DNA of 5,673 nucleotides from JACQAI01 sp035507915 (lineage in GTDB: Bacteria > Pseudomonadota > Alphaproteobacteria > Elsterales > Elsteraceae), in assembly GCA_035507915.1 (NCBI GenBank), contig DATJNS010000265.1:1-5673 (forward strand), in the 5' to 3' direction. Positions 4,410 through 5,673 of this stretch are shown here, one piece after another. A program made the position numbers and the translations under genes. How positions within the stretch are numbered: the stretch's first letter is position 1; every line of letters begins with the position of its first letter. The notes beneath the pieces are model-generated. The model was not told the origin of the DNA, made no database searches, and saw only the letters and a list, made by a program, of their open reading frames with translations.

Positions 4410-5673
4410 ATGGCGCTGGTCGCGCGTTTGGCTCACGGTCGGCTGCACTACGCCTGGGTGGTCGCCGGCCTGACCTTCCTGACCTTGCTCGCGGCCGCCG
4501 GGGTGCGCTCGACGGTCGGCGTCCTGATCGTGCCGCTCGAGCAGGAGTTCGGCTGGACCCGCGCGACGATCTCGGCCGCGGTGTCGGTCAACCTGCTGCT
4601 GTACGGCTTCATCGGACCGTTCGCGGCCGCGCTGATCGACCGGGTGGGCGTGCGCCGGACCATGGCGAGCGCGCTCGCCTGCGTCGCGCTCGGCGTCGCC
4701 GCGACGACGCGGATGCACGCGGCCTGGCAGCTCGTCCTGCTGTGGGGCGTCGTGGTCGGCGGCGGCACCGGCATGACCGCGCTGGTGCTGGGCGCGATGG
4801 TCGCCAACCGCTGGTTCGCCGAGCGCCGCGGCCTCGTCATGGGCGTGCTGACCGCGAGCACGGCGACCGGCCAGCTCGTGTTCCTGCCGGCGCTCGCCGC
4901 GCTGGTCGAGACCTATGGCTGGCGCGCCGCGGTGCTGGCGATCGCCGGCTTCGGCGCGCTGGTGGCGCCGCTGATCGGCCTCGTCATGCGCGATCGGCCG
5001 AGCGACGTCGGGCTGCTGCCGTTCGGCGCCACGGCGGCCGAGCCGCCGGCGCCGCCGCCGACCGGCAATCCCTTCATCGTGCCGCTCCAGGCGCTGTGGC
5101 GCGGCGCGCAGTCGCGCGACTTCTGGCTGCTGTTCATGAGCTTCTTCATCTGCGGCGCCAGCACCAACGGGCTGATCGGCACGCACCTGATCGCGGCGTG
5201 CTTCGATCACGGCATCTCGGAGGTGCACGCCGCCGGCCTGCTCGCGATGATGGGCGTGTTCGACTTCATCGGCACGACGCTCTCGGGCTGGCTGTCGGAC
5301 CGCTGGCCGAACCGCTGGCTGCTGTTCTGGTATTACGGCCTGCGCGGCGTGTCGCTGATCTACCTGCCCTACGCGCTCGACATCTCGTTCTTCGGCCTGT
5401 CGCTGTTCGCCGTGTTCTATGGGCTCGACTGGATCGCCACCGTGCCGCCGACCGTGCGCCTCACGGCCAACGCATTCGGCAAGGAGCAGGTCGGCATGAT
5501 GTTCGGCTGGATCGTCGCCGGTCACCAGCTGGGCGCGGCGTTCGCCTCGCTCGGCGCCGGCGTGCTGCGCACCGAGCTCGGCACCTATCTGCAGGCCTTC
5601 ATGATCTCCGGCTCGCTGTGCGCGATCGCCGCGGTGATGTCGCTCTATGTCGGCCGGCGCGCGCGCGGTCCGC
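4410..5673 (+). CDS. Major facilitator superfamily (MFS) transporter (3' partial)
   Basis: An inner-membrane secondary transporter, 421 codons visible and still open at the right edge; MFS proteins of this type are usually 400-440 aa, so little is missing. ATG 4410 has GAGGG (4396-4400) 9 nt upstream. About 12 hydrophobic helices are visible: roughly 14-32, 52-75, 85-100, 107-130, 140-163, 170-193, then a proline-rich central loop (195-235, with EPPAPPP), and 237-262, 272-293, 302-321, 325-347, 360-385, 393-414. The loop 2-3 signature is IDRVGVRR (76-83), and its C-terminal counterpart is GWLSDRWPNR (293-302). The N-terminus (YAWVVAGLTFL, then GVLIVPLEQEFGWTRATIS) resembles monocarboxylate/oxalate-formate-type MFS members, so a small organic anion is possible but unproven; drug efflux is the alternative. 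It is divergently paired with the TetR gene and sits behind its operator, so it is likely induced by its substrate or a related compound. Confidence 0.92.
   Translation, partial: MALVARLAHGRLHYAWVVAGLTFLTLLAAAGVRSTVGVLIVPLEQEFGWTRATISAAVSVNLLLYGFIGPFAAALIDRVGVRRTMASALACVALGVAATTRMHAAWQLVLLWGVVVGGGTGMTALVLGAMVANRWFAERRGLVMGVLTASTATGQLVFLPALAALVETYGWRAAVLAIAGFGALVAPLIGLVMRDRPSDVGLLPFGATAAEPPAPPPTGNPFIVPLQALWRGAQSRDFWLLFMSFFICGASTNGLIGTHLIAACFDHGISEVHAAGLLAMMGVFDFIGTTLSGWLSDRWPNRWLLFWYYGLRGVSLIYLPYALDISFFGLSLFAVFYGLDWIATVPPTVRLTANAFGKEQVGMMFGWIVAGHQLGAAFASLGAGVLRTELGTYLQAFMISGSLCAIAAVMSLYVGRRARGP

Noticed and set aside
4448..5182. Minus-strand frames opposite the MFS gene
   Set aside because: They are antisense to a clear 12-helix transporter and encode Ser/Thr/Pro-rich sequence with no motif.
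4329..5525. Upstream extension of the TetR frame on the minus strand
   Set aside because: It is His/Arg/Ala-rich, antisense to the MFS gene, and crosses the promoter and operator. TetR proteins start at the helix-turn-helix region as called here.

Overview
The window is uniformly GC-rich, with strong G/C preference at third codon positions, tightly packed genes and GTG starts. The mix of c-di-GMP proteins, a TetR/MFS pair and a two-gene flavoprotein operon suggests an alphaproteobacterium of the Rhodospirillales/Rhizobiales kind. A GC-rich palindrome containing CGTCATGGCCGG fits that group. This placement is inference; there is no rRNA or marker gene to fix it.

Layout from left to right: (1) the 3' part of a plus-strand gene for a c-di-GMP phosphodiesterase (EAL domain), whose visible N-terminus looks like the end of a CRP-type cyclic-nucleotide-binding domain; (2) a 96-nt gap with a perfect 13-bp inverted repeat, probably a terminator; (3) a minus-strand operon, read right to left, of a succinate dehydrogenase/fumarate reductase-type flavoprotein (582 aa) followed, with a 4-nt GTGA overlap, by a 110-aa ferredoxin that keeps only the [2Fe-2S] N-terminal domain of SdhB/FrdB; (4) a 134-nt divergent intergenic region; (5) a plus-strand gene for a 121-aa PilZ-like protein; (6) a minus-strand TetR-family regulator whose stop lies 3 nt from the PilZ stop; (7) an 81-nt divergent control region with a near-consensus sigma-70 promoter overlapped by a 24-bp palindromic operator; (8) a plus-strand MFS transporter running off the right edge.

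There are three functional themes. The EAL and PilZ proteins are c-di-GMP turnover and response components flanking the flavoprotein operon. The flavoprotein and ferredoxin probably form a two-subunit oxidoreductase without the usual second iron-sulfur domain or membrane anchors. Its substrate loop departs from the canonical succinate/fumarate signature, so its substrate is uncertain. The TetR/MFS pair is a classic locally regulated transport module, with one operator positioned to repress the transporter and probably the regulator itself.

No RNA gene, insertion sequence or CRISPR array was seen. The points most worth a second look are the flavoprotein/[2Fe-2S]-only pair with its altered catalytic loop, and the TetR operator/promoter.
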